Assembly (NCBI GenBank): GCA_016700335.1
Contig: CP065014.1
Span: forward strand, 1,401,001 to 1,465,000
DNA: 64,000 nt
Direction: 5' to 3'
Origin: Chlorobiota bacterium
GTDB taxonomy: Bacteria > Bacteroidota > Ignavibacteria > OLB7
The notes under the pieces were generated by a model, which did not search any database, was not told the DNA's origin, and saw nothing but the letters and a program-made list of their open reading frames with translations. The position numbers were made by a program, and so were the translations under genes. Positions 16,708-26,271 of the stretch are shown here, in pieces; position 1 is the stretch's first letter; every line of letters starts with the position of its first letter.

Positions 16708-19575
16708 TTATTCTGTAAACTCATATTGAAAAGATTGATCTTCATTTGGAAATTTCAATTTTAGTTCATACAAAGGCTTGAAACCTTCAGGAGAAGGAAT
16801 TGCCTTAAAATCTGATCTAATTTCTCTTTCAATATTTGGATATAATTTTGTTAAACCATAACTGCCAATTTTTTTTGGTTCATCTGGCCTAACATGCTTT
16901 TCATTAATTTGTAACTTATAATGATTTACTGTTGAATAATTTGCTGCACCAATTGTTAATCTTAATTTCAATTTGACATTCTGCTTTGTAAAATTTGGAA
17001 CAAACATCCATTCTTCGTTTTGATTATATGTTTCTTTAGATTGAATTTCACCATTAGAGTCAATAATTTCAGTAATAATATCTGTTGTTTTCATATAATC
17101 TAAATCATCAAATTTAACTGAAACCCAAATTGCCCCATCTTCTTTTCTCATTTGAAGTGGCATTGAAAAAGTATCTTTGTTTACTACTTCGTAGGTTGTT
17201 TTTGAATAACCTTTAACTGTATATGAAGCATCTATATCTAGTGGAATTGTACCTGTGTTTTTATATTTAACTAATATCTCATCATTAAGTTTATTCTTTA
17301 CAACTGAAATTTTCGTTTCCAACATAATAGATTCAACTTTTAATGAAAACTCAGATACATCGCCTTTTCCTTGATAAGCATCTGAATTGACTACAATTTC
17401 TATAATACCAGTTCCTAGCTCAGATGTTGAAATAAATGACGTTGAAATAAACCTATCATTCCCTTTTGCTTGTGGAATATAACCTACATTTTGACCAGTA
17501 GAATTAATAACTTTACCTAATACATTTGATTGAGAACCTTTATCAACTATCAAATTAAATTTCAATCCTATTGCTCCAGAAGGAACTGAAAAATAAAATC
17601 TTTTTGATAAACCAGGATCCAATTTACATTTTGGAGTGTTAACAATAAAATCTTTTTCTGGAGAAAATTTATATGGAACAATTATAGTATTTAATAATTC
17701 AAATTCAAAACCATCATAAATATTATTATCAGAGTATTGAATTCTCTTACTAATAATTTTACCACAATAAATACCTGGTTCTTTTAATTTATCTTTATCA
17801 TAAATACAATCAATTTTTGCAGACTGAGTATTTTTTATATAAACATTTTTTTGAATAGTAGATAACCAATCTGCTGTTGAAGTTAAATTGTAAACTCTAA
17901 AAAAATCTGTTGTGTCACCAAGCAAAGATGAGTTTCTAACAACAATAAATTCTTGTCTATCTTCATCTTGTGGAAAATAGTTACTTCTCCAAAAAGCCGT
18001 ACTTCCGCGTCCATCAGGATAGTTAGGAGATTCTGTCGAAATTGTATATTCCTGAAAATTGTCTGCAAACCCAGATTCCTTCCACTTCCTTAACAACTTA
18101 TAAGCATTTTTAACATTAATAATTCCTCCTCCTTGTTCTATCAAAATATAATTTTCCATATATGTAGCAGACATTCTAAGAGCACGTTTTATCAATCCTT
18201 GAGTTGGAAACCAATTAGGATAGTCTTGTTTCAAAGCAGAAAGAAGCAATGCAACAATACCCGCAGCATTTGGGCTTGCCATTGATGTACCACTCTCTCT
18301 TGATTCATAAGCATGATTAGGTATAGTACTAACAGCTGTACCGGGTGCAACAATATCAGGTTTATCAACTTCACCCCCGCGTGAGGAGAAATCCCATAAA
18401 ATGTCTTGGTTTAGTGTCATTGAATATCCATCTCTCGCAATCCCTTTTGGAAGTAATGCACCAACTGTAATTATTCTTGACGAAGATGAAGGAATACCGA
18501 CTGTAGAAATACCAGGACCTTCATTGCCAGCAGAAGTTACTACAAATAAATTCTTATGTTTCGGAATTAAATCATCAATAAATTTTTCAATATCTGATCT
18601 ACCTTCCAAAGCTGAACCAATACCAAAACTCATATTAACTATAACTGGTATATTCTTTATAGCCATAGAATCGGAATAATTTGCAGCCCATTCAAATGCT
18701 TTTTTCATACTTCCAGTAATGGTAATATCATCAACTGAATCACATGAAAATTTACAACAAACTAATTGTGATCCTGGAGCAACACCATTAAATCCTTTCT
18801 CACCGTTGATTCCGAATCCACTAACAATACCTGCAACATGAGTTCCATGTCCTCCTGCATCATAAACAAATGAAACTACTTTATTTGAAGTATCAATATT
18901 AGCTACAAATCCCATTGGTGGTTTCCCTTTATTTTTTTGTTTGAAGACAAACCACTCATTACTTTCCTTGAAATTTGAAATTTGGGTTTCATTAGCAATA
19001 GATGAATCAGCATCAGTGTCAACTAGCACTTTCCAAACATTATTGACTTTAAACAATAAACATCCAAAAAAGGAATTTGATTCGTTATCTCCATTAAAAT
19101 CTCTAACATTTGCATTCCTCCAATTATATTCATTCATTTCTCCTATGTAACATTCATTTATATCAATACTGGTTGGCAAATCTTTAAACATTATATGTAA
19201 AGCATCTGCTGAATAATTTTGTTCACCTTTTCTATTTTTAATTGATTTAATCTTTTTGAATTTTACTACATTTGAATTAGCAAAATCGAAAGCATCAATA
19301 ATTTTTCTTTTACCAATACTAGTTTCATTTAATCCAATTTTTGAAAAATCAATTCCTGTATCAAAAATCAAACAAACAACACCCCTACCATCAAAAGTTG
19401 GATGTTCTAACAAAAAAGAGTCAACACCAGTTGAATTTAATGACATAAAATTCCAAGGAGGAACTAAATATTTTGTTTGAATACTACCATCAATTAAATT
19501 TCCTGTTGTTTGCGAATTTAAAATTGAGAATGAAAGTATTAGAAGAGTAAGTGATACTATATTATTCTTTAACAT
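16708..19575 (-). CDS. Secreted S8 serine peptidase, tripeptidyl-peptidase II-like
   Basis: Starting at the ATG at 19575 gives a signal peptide (LLILSFSILNSQ); the frame extends 16 codons further upstream, but that would bury the signal and pass through a probable promoter box. The catalytic triad is Asp72 (FDTGID), His243 (GGHGTHVAG) and Ser431 (GTSMASP), with oxyanion Asn351 (SAGNEGP). About 170 residues separate Asp and His, the long insertion typical of tripeptidyl peptidase II, and the text before the Asp (TGVDSFLLEHPTFDGRGV) resembles the TPPII N-terminus. The 500-residue C-terminal part is beta-rich, as in TPPII. No T9SS sorting domain. It probably degrades peptides in the periplasm or outside. 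Confidence 0.88.
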   Translation of the reverse strand: MLKNNIVSLTLLILSFSILNSQTTGNLIDGSIQTKYLVPPWNFMSLNSTGVDSFLLEHPTFDGRGVVCLIFDTGIDFSKIGLNETSIGKRKIIDAFDFANSNVVKFKKIKSIKNRKGEQNYSADALHIMFKDLPTSIDINECYIGEMNEYNWRNANVRDFNGDNESNSFFGCLLFKVNNVWKVLVDTDADSSIANETQISNFKESNEWFVFKQKNKGKPPMGFVANIDTSNKVVSFVYDAGGHGTHVAGIVSGFGINGEKGFNGVAPGSQLVCCKFSCDSVDDITITGSMKKAFEWAANYSDSMAIKNIPVIVNMSFGIGSALEGRSDIEKFIDDLIPKHKNLFVVTSAGNEGPGISTVGIPSSSSRIITVGALLPKGIARDGYSMTLNQDILWDFSSRGGEVDKPDIVAPGTAVSTIPNHAYESRESGTSMASPNAAGIVALLLSALKQDYPNWFPTQGLIKRALRMSATYMENYILIEQGGGIINVKNAYKLLRKWKESGFADNFQEYTISTESPNYPDGRGSTAFWRSNYFPQDEDRQEFIVVRNSSLLGDTTDFFRVYNLTSTADWLSTIQKNVYIKNTQSAKIDCIYDKDKLKEPGIYCGKIISKRIQYSDNNIYDGFEFELLNTIIVPYKFSPEKDFIVNTPKCKLDPGLSKRFYFSVPSGAIGLKFNLIVDKGSQSNVLGKVINSTGQNVGYIPQAKGNDRFISTSFISTSELGTGIIEIVVNSDAYQGKGDVSEFSLKVESIMLETKISVVKNKLNDEILVKYKNTGTIPLDIDASYTVKGYSKTTYEVVNKDTFSMPLQMRKEDGAIWVSVKFDDLDYMKTTDIITEIIDSNGEIQSKETYNQNEEWMFVPNFTKQNVKLKLRLTIGAANYSTVNHYKLQINEKHVRPDEPKKIGSYGLTKLYPNIEREIRSDFKAIPSPEGFKPLYELKLKFPNEDQSFQYEFTE

Positions 19576-19595
19576 ATTTTTATAAAATTGAAGGA

Positions 19596-19603
19596 CAAAA
19601 ATA
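19596..19603 (-). promoter_or_regulatory. Candidate -7 box of the subtilase gene
   Basis: Minus-strand TATTTTTG matches the Bacteroidota consensus TAnnTTTG and lies 20 nt before the ATG at 19575. It falls inside the longer reading frame, which supports the shorter start. No good -33 TTTG is present. Confidence 0.35.
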
Positions 19604-19743
19604 TACAACGTTGAGCAATGCATTAATAATAAAAATATTTTTTAATAAATAATTAAAAAACAACTTATTATAGATTACAGTTAATTCAAAAAAATTCCTA
19701 AGTTTATTATTGATTCAAAATTTATGATTCATTAACTATGTAT

Positions 19744-19751
19744 TAAGTTTG
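19744..19751 (+). promoter_or_regulatory. Candidate -7 box of rlmI
   Basis: TAAGTTTG matches TAnnTTTG and lies 21 nt before the TTG at 19773. A TTTATG lies 19 bp upstream as a weak -33 candidate. The box overlaps the more upstream possible TTG start at 19749. Confidence 0.35.
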
Positions 19752-19772
19752 CATATATTAAAATTAAATACA

Positions 19773-20936
19773 TTGAAATTAATACTTAATCCAAAAGAAG
19801 ATAGAAGAGTTAAAAGAGGTCATTGTTGGATATTCAGCAATGAAATTAAATCAGTTGATATAAATGCAAAACCTGGTGATTTAGTTAGTGTATATTCAAG
19901 TGATGATAGATTTATTGGTTGTGGTTTATACAATCCAAATTCATTAATTTCTATTAGGATTGTTTCCAATACAAATACTGAGCTAGATTCAAATTGGTTT
20001 AAAAACAAAATTGCAGAAGCACTTAAATTTAGATTAGATTTATTCTCTATTGGAAACTCATTCAGGCTAATTCATGGTGAAAGCGATGGAGTTCCAGGGG
20101 TGATTGTTGATAAATATGATAAAATATTATCAGTTCAAATTTCATCATTAGGAATGGAATTAAGAAAAGAAATATTATTTGATGAGTTAATGAAAATTGA
20201 AGGAATTGAAGGAATTGTTGAAAGAGGTGATAGCAATTCAAGGTTTCTTGAAGGGTTACCAATTGTGGTAGGTGTTGTTAGAGGAAATGTAGGAATACAA
20301 ATAGTTTCTGATGGTTACATTAATTATTTAGTAGATGCTTTAGGTGGACAAAAAACTGGGTTTTACTTAGATCAAAGAGAAAGCAGAATTGTATTGCGAA
20401 AATTTTCCAATAATAAAAATGTATTAGATTTATTCAGTAACTCTGGAGGATTCTCATTACATTCAAAGCAATCTGGTGCCATAAAAGTAATAGCTGTGGA
20501 ATCATCAGAATCGACTTGTAATGAATTTAAAAAAAATATAGAGTTAAATAATTTAAAAGGATTATCTATTAGATGCAATGATGTGTTTAGTGAGTTAAAT
20601 TCTATTCAAAATTCAAATGAAAAATTTGATTTAGTAATTGCTGATCCTCCACCATTTGCAAAATCTAAAAAACATGAATCAGCTGCAAGAAAAAAGTATG
20701 TTCAATTGTTTATTTCATGTATGAATGTAACTATTAAAAATGGAGTTAATTTTTATTCAACTTGTTCACATAATATTACTCGTGATACATTTTTTGAAAT
20801 GATTAGAGAAGCATCTTTTAAAGCTAAAAGAGAAATTGTAATATTGGAAGAAAGAGGTGCTTCCTACGATCATCCTATTCTTGCTTCAATGCCAGAAACT
20901 TCTTATTTACGAAGTGCAATATTGTTAATTAAGTAA
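19773..20936 (+). CDS. rlmI: rRNA large subunit methyltransferase RlmI-like
   Basis: SAM-dependent cytosine-C5 methyltransferase of 23S rRNA by family. An N-terminal PUA-like domain (RRVKRGHCWIFSNEI) is followed by the middle domain and a Rossmann fold with NVLDLFSNSGGFS as SAM motif I and ADPPPFAKSK as the catalytic-loop motif; TCSHN near the end is also typical. Two TTG codons could start it: 19749 and 19773. I prefer 19773 because it begins at the conserved KLILNPKEDRRV segment and because 19749 overlaps a likely promoter box. No ATG is available. Confidence 0.88.
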   Translation: MKLILNPKEDRRVKRGHCWIFSNEIKSVDINAKPGDLVSVYSSDDRFIGCGLYNPNSLISIRIVSNTNTELDSNWFKNKIAEALKFRLDLFSIGNSFRLIHGESDGVPGVIVDKYDKILSVQISSLGMELRKEILFDELMKIEGIEGIVERGDSNSRFLEGLPIVVGVVRGNVGIQIVSDGYINYLVDALGGQKTGFYLDQRESRIVLRKFSNNKNVLDLFSNSGGFSLHSKQSGAIKVIAVESSESTCNEFKKNIELNNLKGLSIRCNDVFSELNSIQNSNEKFDLVIADPPPFAKSKKHESAARKKYVQLFISCMNVTIKNGVNFYSTCSHNITRDTFFEMIREASFKAKREIVILEERGASYDHPILASMPETSYLRSAILLIK

Positions 20937-20966
20937 GAGATTAAATATCTTACTTTTAGTTTTTTT
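20931..20966 (+). terminator. Candidate rho-independent terminator of rlmI
   Basis: An 8-bp stem AAGTAAGA (20931-20938) with TCTTACTT (20948-20955), 9-nt loop, overlapping the rlmI stop codon and followed by a T-rich tail with seven consecutive Ts. The AT-rich stem is modest in strength. Confidence 0.6.
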
Positions 20967-20981
20967 ATCACAATTATTTAT

Positions 20982-22397
20982 TTGCATATTAATACTACCA
21001 AAATAATTATTCACGAACCTATTATAAAAAAAATAGGTGAAATTGCTAACAAACATAAATATGATGTTTATGTTGTAGGAGGGTATGTTAGGGATGTAAT
21101 ATTAAATTTACCAAACAAACAAGATATTGATTTTTCTGTTATTGGAAATGGAGTTGAATTTGCAAATATCGTTGCTCAAGAGTTAAACACAAAAGCTATA
21201 ATTTATGAAAATTTTGGAACTGCATTGGTTCCGATTGGTGATTTTAAAATTGAATTTGTTGGAACAAGAAAAGAAACATATTATGAAGGTTCAAGAAATC
21301 CAATTATTACTAATGGTTCATTAGAAGAAGATTTAATGAGAAGGGACTTTACGATTAACTCTCTAGCATTTAAAGTTCAATTAGAATCAGAAGTTACAAT
21401 AATTGATTTGTTTGGAGGTATTGAAGATCTTAAAAATGAAATATTAAAAACTCCATTAAATCCAATCACTACTTATAATGATGATCCATTAAGAATGTTA
21501 AGAGCAGCTAGATTTTTATCTAGATTAAATTTCAAATTGGAACCTAATTCATTTTCAGCAATATGTGAACTTAGTAATAGAATAAATATTATCACACAAG
21601 AAAGAGTTTCTGATGAGTTACTGAAGTTATTATCAACAGATAAACCAAGTTTGGGTTTTAAATTACTTTTAGATACAGGGTTGCTAGATATAATTTTTCC
21701 AGAGTTAGCAAATTTAGATGGAGTTGATTTAATGCAAGTTGATGGAATTGGATATGCTCATAAAAATGTGTTTTATCATACTTTGCAAGTTATAGATAAC
21801 ATTTGCAAATGTTCTGATAATCTTTGGTTAAGGTTTGCTGGAATGATGCATGATATTGCAAAACCAAAAACAAAAAAGTTTGTTGAAGGTAGAGGTTGGA
21901 CTTTTCATGGGCATGAAGAAGTTGGTGCTAGATGGCAAGAAAGAATTTTCAGAAATATGAAATTTCCTTTTAAAAGAAAAGAATATGTTGAAAAGCTCAT
22001 CAGGCTTCATCATAGACCAATGGCTTTAGTTAATAATCTAGTTACTGATTCAGCAATAAGGAGGCTATGTGTTGATGCTGGTGAAGATTTAGATGATCTT
22101 TTCTTATTGTGCAGAGCAGATATTACAAGCAAAGATCCAAAAAAAATAAAACAATACCTTAAAAACTATGATGTTGTTATAGAAAAAATTAAAGATGTTC
22201 GTGAAAAAGATAAACTTAGAGAATTTCAATCACCATTAAAAGGAGAAGAGATAATGGAAATTTGTGGATTAAAACCAAGTAAAAAAGTTGGTATGATAAA
22301 AAGAGCAATTGAAGATGCTATTCTTGATGGTATTATTCCAAATGATATTGAGGCTGCCAGGAATTATCTGTTTAAATTAAAAGAAAATTTAATTTAG
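20982..22397 (+). CDS. cca: CCA-adding tRNA nucleotidyltransferase / poly(A) polymerase family with HD domain
   Basis: Adds or repairs the tRNA 3' CCA end (class II). VVGGYVRD near residue 31 followed by QDIDFSV gives the GG and DxD nucleotidyltransferase motifs; RRDFTINSLA and the DPLRMLRAARF segment are the next family motifs. A C-terminal HD phosphohydrolase-type domain carries MMHDIAKPK and HGHEE. Length (471 aa) fits the HD-containing subgroup common in Bacteroidota. No ATG exists before the essential GGYVRD, so TTG at 20982 is the likely start. CCA versus poly(A) specificity cannot be decided by eye. Confidence 0.9.
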   Translation: MHINTTKIIIHEPIIKKIGEIANKHKYDVYVVGGYVRDVILNLPNKQDIDFSVIGNGVEFANIVAQELNTKAIIYENFGTALVPIGDFKIEFVGTRKETYYEGSRNPIITNGSLEEDLMRRDFTINSLAFKVQLESEVTIIDLFGGIEDLKNEILKTPLNPITTYNDDPLRMLRAARFLSRLNFKLEPNSFSAICELSNRINIITQERVSDELLKLLSTDKPSLGFKLLLDTGLLDIIFPELANLDGVDLMQVDGIGYAHKNVFYHTLQVIDNICKCSDNLWLRFAGMMHDIAKPKTKKFVEGRGWTFHGHEEVGARWQERIFRNMKFPFKRKEYVEKLIRLHHRPMALVNNLVTDSAIRRLCVDAGEDLDDLFLLCRADITSKDPKKIKQYLKNYDVVIEKIKDVREKDKLREFQSPLKGEEIMEICGLKPSKKVGMIKRAIEDAILDGIIPNDIEAARNYLFKLKENLI

Positions 22398-22486
22398 TTT
22401 TTTTAATTTTCAATAAAATAATATAATTTTATTTTATACAACTACTGAAACTTTTTTATTGATTAACAAATTACCATTTAATTATT

Positions 22487-25400
22487 ATGAAACAAATTTT
22501 ATCTACTTGCTTTGTTTTAGTATTATTAACTAATTTTTCAATCCAAGCTCAGAAAAGATTGATTGATCCAAGACCACTAAAGGGATTAATAAATAAAGAT
22601 ATACCTGTCAATACAGATTTACTAAAAATTCTCCCTAGTGGATATTTAATGTCTAAAGCTACATCATTTGGTAATTTCTCATTAACCAAAATTGAAGTTA
22701 ATAACCCACAAACTTCTATTAACTCTTTAGAAAGTCATACAAACATTATAAATCAAAAGGTAATTTCTGAAAATGGTACTATAAATTGGTTACAAGGTAA
22801 ATTAGGAAATATTACGAATTATACTTCTAAAAGAAATAATAAATTAAATCAACAATCAAGCACCCAATCGTACATTGATGCTTCATACTCTTTTTTCGTG
22901 AAGAATAAAATTGAGTTTAAAATTGATAATCCACTTGAAGAATTAATAGTTGTTAAAAATAATGAAGATGAGTTAGGATTTAAACATATAAAATTTAAAC
23001 AAATGTTTAAAGGATTCCCAATTTATGGATCTGAAATAATAGTTCACATTAATAAATATGATGAGATTTATACTGTTAATGGAAACTATGAACCTACTCA
23101 TAGCATAATTCCACAACAATCTAACATTTCATCTGAAGAAGCTAAAATAATTTGTGAAAATAAATTCAAAACTGAAAATAGGTTTCATATACTTCCAATA
23201 ACTGAAGATGACATTTTAAAACTTAATGATGAAAACATAGAGATTGCTTGGTTACCAACTGAGTTATGTAATATGAAATTATGCTATGTTGTTGAAATTC
23301 ATCCTAATTTATTAGATCATTATACTTTATTTATAGATGCAGTAAATGGTCAAATTATAAAAGAAATTAATTCTACTTGTAAAATTAATCCAAATGGAAA
23401 TATACCAATTGTTAAGGTTAGTGAAAATAAAAATTTAGAAAAAATCTCAAAAAATGAATTGTTGTCTCAAGCAGGGTTTTTTAATTCAAACTCAACAGAT
23501 TTATCAGGTGGAACAAAACAAATTAGAGTCTATCAACACACTGATAGTAAGTTTTATATGCTATGGGATTTAGATAATTTAAATAACTCATTATCAAAAT
23601 TACCAAATAATCCTGCTGGTGGGGCAATTACATTATCAGCTCAAAATTCTGATTTAGACCAATCAACTCAATTATCTATTGTAGGTTCAAATTCAAATTC
23701 ATGGTCTGATCCAGCATCTGTATCAGCACATGCAAATATGGAGAAAACATTTATTTATTGGAAAAGTGTTCATAATAGAAAGGCTATTGATGATCAAGAT
23801 CAATCAATTGTTTCAGTTGTTCACGTAACCGATAATGGAAGAAAAATGGATAATGCTTTTTGGAATGGAAGAATGATGGCTTATGGAGATGGTGATCAAG
23901 CATTTACACCACTAGCTGAAGCATTAGATGTCTCTGGACATGAAATGACTCACGGAGTTGTTCAAAATACTGCTAACTTAGTATATGAAGGTCAAGCAGG
24001 AGCTCTAAATGAATCTTTTGCAGACGTTTTTGGAATTATGATTGATAGAAAGAATTTTTTAATGGGAGAAGATATTATGAAATCAAATGGAAATATTGCT
24101 TTAAGAGATATTTCAAATCCATCCAATCCTCAAGTTTTTGATCCTCAACCAGACCACATGAATAAATTTAAAGTTCTCTCTTCATCTGTTGACAATGGAG
24201 GAGTTCATATAAATAGTGGAATACCTAACAAAGCTGCTTACAACGCAATCGTTTCATTGAATAGAGAGAAAGTTGAAAAAATTTGGTATAGAGCCTTGTC
24301 AGTTTATCTTACTAGAAGTAGTCAGTTCATTGATAGTAGAAAAGCATGTGAAAAAGCTGCACAGGATTTGTTTGGTGCAAATAGCAATGAGTTCCAAGCA
24401 GTTGGTAAAGCTTTTGCAGATGTTGGAATAGGTGGATCAGCAACGAACCCACCTGATAATAAAGTACCACCTGTTAATGGTGGCCAATCTTTTATAGCTT
24501 TTATGACTTCGGAAGGGAAAATTGGATATTTTGATTTGGCGAAAAACCAAGCATTTCTAATAAATAATTCAAACGCTGTTGCTCGCGTTTCAACTGAAGG
24601 AGATAAATGCCAGTTAAGCGTTCCTACTGATGGAAAATCAATTTGGTTTGTTAATGCAGACGGTATTTTATCCTATATTGATTTTACTAAAGGAGAAGTA
24701 TTTGGGTATAATACTTTAAATATAAATAAATCTGGTGATATTTGGAATGCATCAATATCTCCAAACGGAAATGTATGTGCTTTAGTATCTTCCTATTTGA
24801 AGGATCCAACTATCTATTTATTTGATGGTACTAATTTATCAAAAAAAGAAATTAAAATTGAAGGAACTCAAAGTGGTATTGAAGATCAAACAATACAATA
24901 TCCTGATGTAATTTCTTGGTCTCCAAATGTTAACAAACCTAAAATTGGATTTGATGGTTATAATGAAATATCATTATTTGGAGAGAAATTTTCTTGGTGG
25001 GGAATGTACGAGTTGAATATTCAAACAAATAAATTTTATAATTTAGTACCAGCTCAATCTGAAGAAATTAGTATAGGAAATGTTAATTATACAAAAACAA
25101 ATAGCCAGAAAATTGCATTTAACGTAATAAATATTGCAAGTGGTGTTTATGATACTTATATAGTTGATTTCGATGTCGCAAATTCAGAATTTCAATTAAA
25201 CATACCTTCATTCACAATTGGTGGAAGATCAATTACAGATGCTGACAGACCAACATTTTCACCAGATGATAAAGTTTTATGTTTGTCATCACCAATGAAT
25301 GAATCGTTATTATTTTATACTTTTGCTACTAAAAAATTAACATTTTTCAATATCAACCAAACTGTATATAATCCAGTATGGTTTATGTTAGGAGGTAAAG

Positions 25401-25663
25401 TAAGCGTAGATGAAGATTCAAAACTTAGTGATATTAAAATTCAAAATAATAGGAACATAATTTCAATTTCGTTATCGGGTAACAGACATAATAAGTATCA
25501 AATTGAAGTTTTTAATTCATTAGGTAATACAATTTATAACAATTCTTATCAAAATCAATTTGAGATAATAATAGATTTAAATAAAGAATCTTCTGGAGTT
25601 TATTATGTAAAGGTTTCTAATGATTATAAACATTTTATTCAAAAAATTTCTTTATTAAGATAA
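22487..25663 (+). CDS. Secreted M4 (thermolysin-like) metallopeptidase with T9SS sorting domain
   Basis: Signal peptide ends near QA (residue 22). A long FTP/PepSY-type propeptide occupies roughly 40-330. The catalytic core has HEMTH (His485, Glu486, His489), third zinc ligand Glu509 in NESFAD exactly 20 residues after His489, and the DNGGVHINSGIPNKA block with the transition-state His, as in thermolysin. After about residue 660 comes a region of propeller-like repeats, then a type-A T9SS sorting domain (GNTIYNNS...SSGVYYVKVS...QKISLLR). Probably self-processed and released or surface-bound. A small lipoprotein gene starts one base after its stop. Confidence 0.92.
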   Translation: MKQILSTCFVLVLLTNFSIQAQKRLIDPRPLKGLINKDIPVNTDLLKILPSGYLMSKATSFGNFSLTKIEVNNPQTSINSLESHTNIINQKVISENGTINWLQGKLGNITNYTSKRNNKLNQQSSTQSYIDASYSFFVKNKIEFKIDNPLEELIVVKNNEDELGFKHIKFKQMFKGFPIYGSEIIVHINKYDEIYTVNGNYEPTHSIIPQQSNISSEEAKIICENKFKTENRFHILPITEDDILKLNDENIEIAWLPTELCNMKLCYVVEIHPNLLDHYTLFIDAVNGQIIKEINSTCKINPNGNIPIVKVSENKNLEKISKNELLSQAGFFNSNSTDLSGGTKQIRVYQHTDSKFYMLWDLDNLNNSLSKLPNNPAGGAITLSAQNSDLDQSTQLSIVGSNSNSWSDPASVSAHANMEKTFIYWKSVHNRKAIDDQDQSIVSVVHVTDNGRKMDNAFWNGRMMAYGDGDQAFTPLAEALDVSGHEMTHGVVQNTANLVYEGQAGALNESFADVFGIMIDRKNFLMGEDIMKSNGNIALRDISNPSNPQVFDPQPDHMNKFKVLSSSVDNGGVHINSGIPNKAAYNAIVSLNREKVEKIWYRALSVYLTRSSQFIDSRKACEKAAQDLFGANSNEFQAVGKAFADVGIGGSATNPPDNKVPPVNGGQSFIAFMTSEGKIGYFDLAKNQAFLINNSNAVARVSTEGDKCQLSVPTDGKSIWFVNADGILSYIDFTKGEVFGYNTLNINKSGDIWNASISPNGNVCALVSSYLKDPTIYLFDGTNLSKKEIKIEGTQSGIEDQTIQYPDVISWSPNVNKPKIGFDGYNEISLFGEKFSWWGMYELNIQTNKFYNLVPAQSEEISIGNVNYTKTNSQKIAFNVINIASGVYDTYIVDFDVANSEFQLNIPSFTIGGRSITDADRPTFSPDDKVLCLSSPMNESLLFYTFATKKLTFFNINQTVYNPVWFMLGGKVSVDEDSKLSDIKIQNNRNIISISLSGNRHNKYQIEVFNSLGNTIYNNSYQNQFEIIIDLNKESSGVYYVKVSNDYKHFIQKISLLR

Positions 25664-25664
25664 T

Positions 25665-26159
25665 ATGTTAAAAGTTTTTATTAAAAATTTATATGTAATT
25701 GTTTATGGTTTTTTGATAATTGCATGCTGCAAAAAAAGCTTACCTGAAAAGGAAGTACTGAAGTACAATCCAAATTGGACTAATAGAAATATAATAGTTT
25801 CTGAAGGAGGTGGTTTTACAGGATTTTCTTATGGATATAAAATATATTATACTGGAGAAATTTATAATTTAATACAAATACCATCTAAACCAGATTCTTT
25901 AAGATTAATAAGTAAAATGCAAGATTCAGTAATTACTTTTTTTTCTAATCTAGATGTTGTTAAATTTGATACAATTAACTATTATAATCCAGGGAATTTA
26001 ACTTACTCATTATGTTTGAATGAAAATGATTCCTTAATCCATTCAGTATCTTGGAGCATGGGAGACAAACAAATCAACAGTTCTATTTTAAAAATATATA
26101 AAGAAATTTTCAAATTTACTGAAAGAATTGTTGAAGTAGAAAATATAGAGAAACAGTAA
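25665..26159 (+). CDS. Small lipoprotein, possible emfourin-like inhibitor of the preceding M4 peptidase
   Basis: A 164-residue protein with signal and lipobox-like IIACC (Cys21 or Cys22). The mature part opens with a strand and SEGGGFTGFSYGY, then a polar helix-like segment, then PGNLTYSLCLNEND and HSVSWSMG, ending in a helix. This order (GGF-G strand, helix, Y-x-L strand, H-x-V strand, helix) resembles emfourin, the M4 peptidase inhibitor whose gene usually sits next to its protease. I see the pattern and the 1-bp spacing; the inhibitor role is inference. Similar GGGFTG lipoproteins may exist in Bacteroidota without an M4 neighbour. Confidence 0.6.
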   Translation: MLKVFIKNLYVIVYGFLIIACCKKSLPEKEVLKYNPNWTNRNIIVSEGGGFTGFSYGYKIYYTGEIYNLIQIPSKPDSLRLISKMQDSVITFFSNLDVVKFDTINYYNPGNLTYSLCLNENDSLIHSVSWSMGDKQINSSILKIYKEIFKFTERIVEVENIEKQ

Positions 26160-26189
26160 AATATAGTTATTAAATATATGATTTAAATG

Positions 26190-26226
26190 AAAAACCCATC
26201 TTTCAAATATTTGAAGATGGGTTTTT
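26190..26226. terminator. Bidirectional terminator
   Basis: A stem AAAAACCCATCTT paired with AAGATGGGTTTTT, extended through CAAA/TTTG with one bulged T, lies 30 bp after the lipoprotein stop and 45 bp before the end of the converging ABC transporter gene. A and T tracts on either side suit both directions. Confidence 0.88.
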
Positions 26227-26271
26227 ATATTCAATTGATTGAAATTCTCAAAGTAATTAATTAGAAAACAA

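Noticed and set aside
22412..22433. AT-only inverted repeat after cca as a terminator
   Set aside because: The stem has no G/C pairs and could occur by chance in this composition.
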